This document shows, piece after piece, positions 6,792 through 9,570 of a stretch of DNA of 9,570 bases. The stretch spans positions 1 through 9,570 of the forward strand of contig CAZSLZ010000126.1 of the NCBI GenBank assembly GCA_964607865.1, given 5' to 3'. Within the stretch, counting starts at the first letter, position 1, and every line of letters begins with the position of its first letter. Below the pieces are notes generated by a model. The model was given only the letters and a program-made list of their open reading frames with translations. It searched no databases and was not told where the DNA came from. Made by a program: the position numbers and the translations under genes. The DNA comes from CAZSLZ01 sp964607865. GTDB taxonomy: Bacteria > Vulcanimicrobiota > JAJTBE01 > CAZSLZ01.

Positions 6792-8144
6792 TTAATAAAC
6801 TGTTATTCCGCCGTTAACATTTAATAAATTCTTAAACCCATGTTGCTTTAAAATGCTTATGGCTATACTCGCTCTTTGGCCTGAACCGCAAACCACAACG
6901 TATTTCTGTCGTTTGTTCAATTCCTTGTATCTCTCTCTCAAGTCAGGAAAATTTATGTTTATTGCACCGTCAATATGCCCTTTTTCAAACTCGGAGGGAG
7001 ATCTTACATCCAGAATTTTTGTCTTTCCGTTGTTTGAATGGGCAATATCCCTGAGCTTGTCTGAATCTATCAAAGAAATGTGGCTATGGGGTAAACCGGC
7101 AATCCCCCACGCATATATTCCACCTTCCAAATATGCAAAGGTATTATCCAGCCCAACTCTTTTCAGCATTGCCACAGCTTCCTTGACTTCCTCAAAGGAA
7201 TCTGAAACAATCATAATTTTTTTGTCGGGAGGTAAAACCCAACCCGCGTATGCAGGGAAGTTGGTTTCAAGATCAATATTATATGAGTTTGGTATATGAG
7301 CCCCGGCGAATGCCTGAAACCTGCGGATATCTAATATAGTTGTATCATTCCGCTGCATCATTTCATTGAATTCCTTGGGGCTGGTTCTGCAGGGAAACGG
7401 TGTGTTGGCAATTAATTCCGGGCCTTTTTTATTTATTCTGGTACACCTGCTGTAATGGTCAGGTATGGGAGGCATTCCCTCCATTAACTGCTCCATGAAT
7501 TTTTCCTGGCTTTTGTTCTGCAGTATCTTATTAAACCTGTTTTCATAGCCTATAGTTGAATGTTTTTTCGCTCCTATTGCTTTGCCACACATGGAACCTT
7601 CACCATGTAAAGGATAAACTTCCACATAATCTGACAAAGACATCAATTTATCATGCAAGCTATCGAACAGCTTTTTGCCTAACTCTTCTGCTCTTCCGGG
7701 AAATAAATCAGGCCTCCCCACATCACCCACAAATAAAGTGTCTCCACAAAACACAGCCACCGGTTTATCCGCCCGGCTTGTGTCAGTCAGAATATACGAA
7801 ATATGCTCCGGGGTATGTCCCGGAGTGGCAATAGCTTCAAAAATCAGGTCCTCTAATTCTATCTTATCACCCTCTTTGATGGGAAGATGCTCATAATCAC
7901 ATTCAGCATCAGCTGGGGAATAAATTTTTGCCTTGGTTTTCTCAGCCAGTTCCATGTGGCCTGAAACAAAATCTGCGTGTAAATGGGTTTCAATAATATG
8001 GGTTATCTTAAGGTTCTTGTTGCGGGCATATTCCAGATATCTGTCCGTATAACGTTCGGGGTCAATAACAGCGCAGGTTTTATCGCCTCCCACCATGTAC
8101 GAGTTATGAGCGATATTTTCTACATAAAAGTGTTCTATAAACAT
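6792..8144 (-). CDS. CstB-like persulfide dioxygenase / sulfurtransferase (MBL fold + two rhodanese domains)
   Basis: This 450-residue cytosolic protein has three domains. Residues 1 to about 245 form a metallo-beta-lactamase fold of the ETHE1/persulfide dioxygenase type, with THLHADF (53-59), H63, TPGH (H110), GDTLFVGDVGRPD (D135) and YPLHG (H180). H54, H110 and D135 are the likely iron ligands, as in ETHE1. Residues about 258-352 are a rhodanese domain without the catalytic cysteine (the loop reads VSDSFEE at 313-319), so it is probably structural. Residues about 360-450 are a second rhodanese domain with an intact loop, VVVCGSGQRAS, and C419 as the likely persulfide-carrying residue. This order and length match Staphylococcus CstB, which oxidises low-molecular-weight persulfides to thiosulfate with O2. 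That activity is inferred. In an anaerobe it may mainly move sulfane sulfur or detoxify traces of O2 and sulfide. The gene stands alone between its promoter and terminator. Confidence 0.93.
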   Translation of the reverse strand: MFIEHFYVENIAHNSYMVGGDKTCAVIDPERYTDRYLEYARNKNLKITHIIETHLHADFVSGHMELAEKTKAKIYSPADAECDYEHLPIKEGDKIELEDLIFEAIATPGHTPEHISYILTDTSRADKPVAVFCGDTLFVGDVGRPDLFPGRAEELGKKLFDSLHDKLMSLSDYVEVYPLHGEGSMCGKAIGAKKHSTIGYENRFNKILQNKSQEKFMEQLMEGMPPIPDHYSRCTRINKKGPELIANTPFPCRTSPKEFNEMMQRNDTTILDIRRFQAFAGAHIPNSYNIDLETNFPAYAGWVLPPDKKIMIVSDSFEEVKEAVAMLKRVGLDNTFAYLEGGIYAWGIAGLPHSHISLIDSDKLRDIAHSNNGKTKILDVRSPSEFEKGHIDGAININFPDLRERYKELNKRQKYVVVCGSGQRASIAISILKQHGFKNLLNVNGGITVY

Positions 8145-8197
8145 TCATTCACCAACCTTATTTATATTTTATAAATTTTTAAACAGGTTTCCTCTGT

Positions 8198-8274
8198 AAA
8201 AGTTTCAATAAATTAAGTATAACCATTAATTATTTCGATGTAAACACAAGGATAAAAGTCTTTGCGAAACTTTT
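8198..8274. repeat. Separated 9-bp inverted repeat around the CstB-like promoter
   Basis: AAAAGTTTC at 8198-8206 and its exact reverse complement GAAACTTTT at 8266-8274 bracket the -10 and -35 boxes at 8216-8244. The right arm is also part of a tighter 6-bp inverted repeat (AAAAGT 8254-8259 / ACTTTT 8269-8274). These could be regulator half-sites, but AT-rich spacers produce such repeats by chance. Confidence 0.4.
8216..8244 (-). promoter_or_regulatory. Sigma-A type promoter of the CstB-like gene
   Basis: On the minus strand TTTACA (8244-8239) and TATACT (8221-8216) are separated by 17 bases. The predicted transcription start near 8209 leaves an AT-rich leader of about 65 bases before ATG 8144, which is preceded by AAGGTTGGTGA as SD. 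Confidence 0.65.
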
Positions 8275-8339
8275 GTAGTTAAATTTCTGTTTATTTAAAA
8301 GATGAACTTTCTATGAGTTTTAATTATCCGATTAAAAAA

Positions 8340-8367
8340 ATGACACCTTAAAATTCATTCTGATAAT
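8340..8367 (+). promoter_or_regulatory. Sigma-A type promoter of the small membrane protein / polX unit
   Basis: ATGACA (8340-8345) and GATAAT (8362-8367) are 16 bases apart, each one mismatch from consensus. The start of transcription would be near 8374, which excludes the in-frame TTG at 8375 as a start codon and favours the ATG at 8399. Confidence 0.55.
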
Positions 8368-8382
8368 TGCTATTTTGCATCC

Positions 8383-8390
8383 GGGGAGAG
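8383..8390 (+). promoter_or_regulatory. SD site that sets the start at 8399
   Basis: GGGGAGAG lies 8 bases before ATG 8399. It would be inside the coding region if translation began at the upstream in-frame TTG (8375). Confidence 0.6.
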
Positions 8391-8398
8391 TATTTATT

Positions 8399-8821
8399 AT
8401 GTTGCTGATTAATTTTCTATTTGCGTTTCTGATTGCTCTTGTATTATCAACAGTGTTAATCAAAATTTATTTTGGAAAATGGGAATGGCCAAGATTTGCT
8501 TTTGTGTTCCTCCTATTGTTTTTCACTGTCTGGGCTGCCGGTATATGGATTACACCTGTTGGCCCCCAGCTGTATGGAGCATATTGGCTTATCTATGTAA
8601 TTACCGGCCTTATGATAGCTCTTATGTTCGCAGCTTTTTTTACCACCTTCAGAACATATAATACCCCAAGGCAACAGGTTACCCTGCCTGAAGATGAACC
8701 GGAAGAACTGGTTGAGCAAGGCAACAACGTTGCCATGGGCACAGCTTTTGGGCTGATTTATTGGATTCTTGTTGCTCTTATGATTGTGGTTATCGGCTAC
8801 CGATACTATATAACTCAGTAA
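8399..8821 (+). CDS. Small four-helix membrane protein of unknown function
   Basis: This 140-residue protein is not assigned to a family I can name with confidence. It has four probable membrane helices, at about 3-24, 31-51, 60-83 and 115-134. Between helices 3 and 4 is a soluble loop (about 84-112) with an acidic patch (PEDEPEELVEQ, 97-107). Aromatic and proline residues around WAAGIWITPVGPQLYG (45-60) sit between helices 2 and 3 and may mark a conserved core. There is no signal peptide or catalytic motif. The start at ATG 8399 is chosen from the SD at 8383-8390; an in-frame TTG at 8375 would add eight residues but coincides with the predicted transcription start. Its stop (8819-8821) overlaps the SD of the downstream polX gene, so the two are likely co-transcribed and coupled. 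A role linked to PolX is not implied by anything in the protein itself. Confidence 0.82.
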   Translation: MLLINFLFAFLIALVLSTVLIKIYFGKWEWPRFAFVFLLLFFTVWAAGIWITPVGPQLYGAYWLIYVITGLMIALMFAAFFTTFRTYNTPRQQVTLPEDEPEELVEQGNNVAMGTAFGLIYWILVALMIVVIGYRYYITQ

Positions 8822-8828
8822 GGGATGA
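8820..8828 (+). promoter_or_regulatory. SD site that sets the polX start
   Basis: AAGGGATGA overlaps the previous stop codon and is well spaced from ATG 8834. The in-frame ATG at 8825 is inside this SD and would have no spacer, so 8834 is the better start. Confidence 0.55.
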
Positions 8829-8833
8829 AGTTT

Positions 8834-9570
8834 ATGCCGGTTCAGAATATTGACATAAAGGAAAAATTTGAAAAAATGGCAGAAATGCTGGAAATAAAGG
8901 GCGCCAATAAGTTCCGTGCCAGGGCATATAGAAACGCCGCCCAGACAATTAACAGCCTGGGTAGAAATGTATCAGAAATGTTTGAAAATGGTGAAGATCT
9001 ATCGGAATTGCCCGGTATTGGCGAAGACCTGGCAGACAAGATAAAACAAATTGTTGAAACCGGAGAGATGGAAGACCTGAAGAAACTTGAAGAAGAAATA
9101 CCTTCTGATATAAATAAATTGCTGAAAATTCCAGGGCTGGGCCCTAAGAAAGTAAAGAAAATCTATGAGGAACTTGATGTTAAAAATATTAATGAATTAA
9201 AAGAAACTGCTGAAAATGGAAAAATACAAGATATTGAGGGTTTCGGCAAGAAAACAGAACAGAAAATATTAGATAACATAAGTAAGGCAAAGGAAACTGA
9301 AAAACGGCATCGGCTTCACAGCGTAGAAGGCGCAGTAAAAACCCTTGAAAATTATTTAAAAAATATCGACGGGGTAAAGAAGGTGAAAGTTGCAGGAAGT
9401 TATCGAAGAAGAAAGCAGACAGTAGGAGATATTGATATTCTGGTAACCTGTGACAACAATAAAGAGGTAATGGAAAAATTTACAGAATTTGAAGATGTCG
9501 GCGAGGTTGTTTCTCAGGGAGATACAAAATCAACAGTGTATCTTAAAAGCGGTTTGCAAATAGATTTGAG
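8834..9570 (+). CDS. polX: PolX family DNA polymerase, N-terminal part (C-terminus beyond right edge)
   Basis: The window holds 245 codons of a bacterial family X DNA polymerase (usually about 570 residues, with a C-terminal PHP nuclease domain not seen here). These enzymes fill short gaps in DNA base-excision and end repair. Residues 7-70 are the helical 8-kDa-like domain, ending in the helix-hairpin-helix LPGIGEDLADKI (59-70). A second HhH, IPGLGPKKVKKI, is at 99-110, and a third degenerate one, IEGFGKKTEQKI, at 134-145. The nucleotidyltransferase palm begins with AGSYRRRKQTVGDIDIL (187-203): G188-S189 form the glycine-serine motif, D199 and D201 are the first two metal-binding aspartates, and D244 (QIDL) at the very edge is the third. 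The gene is downstream of, and probably coupled to, the small membrane protein gene. The reading frame is intact to the edge. Confidence 0.95.
   Translation, partial: MPVQNIDIKEKFEKMAEMLEIKGANKFRARAYRNAAQTINSLGRNVSEMFENGEDLSELPGIGEDLADKIKQIVETGEMEDLKKLEEEIPSDINKLLKIPGLGPKKVKKIYEELDVKNINELKETAENGKIQDIEGFGKKTEQKILDNISKAKETEKRHRLHSVEGAVKTLENYLKNIDGVKKVKVAGSYRRRKQTVGDIDILVTCDNNKEVMEKFTEFEDVGEVVSQGDTKSTVYLKSGLQIDL

Noticed and set aside
6853..7299. Open frame of 148 codons on the plus strand opposite the CstB-like gene
   Set aside because: It lies antisense to conserved rhodanese coding sequence, with no SD and no recognisable motif.

Overview
The window looks like chromosomal DNA of a low-GC Gram-positive bacterium, most likely an anaerobic member of the Firmicutes (Clostridia-like). 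The reasons are the AT-rich base composition, strong purine Shine-Dalgarno sites, near-consensus sigma-A type promoters, tightly packed genes, a YnbB-type PLP enzyme, and a PolX polymerase with the bacterial start layout. The taxon is an inference; there is no rRNA to confirm it. I found no transposase, integrase, CRISPR array, tRNA or rRNA.

Layout, left to right. (1) 1-704, minus: the N-terminal two thirds of an AI-2E family membrane protein, running off the left edge, with its own promoter. (2) 850-3338, plus: a two-gene unit in which a YnbB/'aluminum resistance' PLP-dependent lyase-like enzyme overlaps by four bases (ATGA) an orphan cellobiose-type PTS EIIC membrane protein. (3) 5822-3380, minus: a three-gene unit with very short gaps. 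It holds a small protein with a chemoreceptor signalling tip, the RNA ligase RtcB and the ribosome-rescue factor SmpB. The SD sites of rtcB and smpB overlap the stop codon of the gene before them. (4) 6614-5931, minus: the full-length paralog of the small signalling protein, with its own promoter and a terminator. It joins an N-terminal Rossmann-like nucleotide-binding domain to a very short soluble MCP hairpin tip. (5) 8144-6792, minus: a CstB-like persulfide dioxygenase/rhodanese fusion, with a good promoter and a strong intrinsic terminator. (6) 8399-9570, plus: a four-helix small membrane protein of unknown function coupled to the start of a PolX-family DNA polymerase that runs off the right edge.

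How the genes relate. RtcB (RNA repair) and SmpB (trans-translation) form a plausible RNA-damage and stalled-ribosome module. The unexpected member is the gene in front of them, which encodes a truncated copy of the Rossmann-MCP tip protein. This copy has lost exactly 59 residues of the nucleotide-binding fold relative to its neighbour and is otherwise colinear without gaps. The Rossmann-MCP pair is the best candidate here for something undescribed: a membrane-free signalling protein with a hairpin much shorter than the usual receptor classes. The PLP enzyme/EIIC pair is the second candidate, because the permease has no EIIA or EIIB partner in view.
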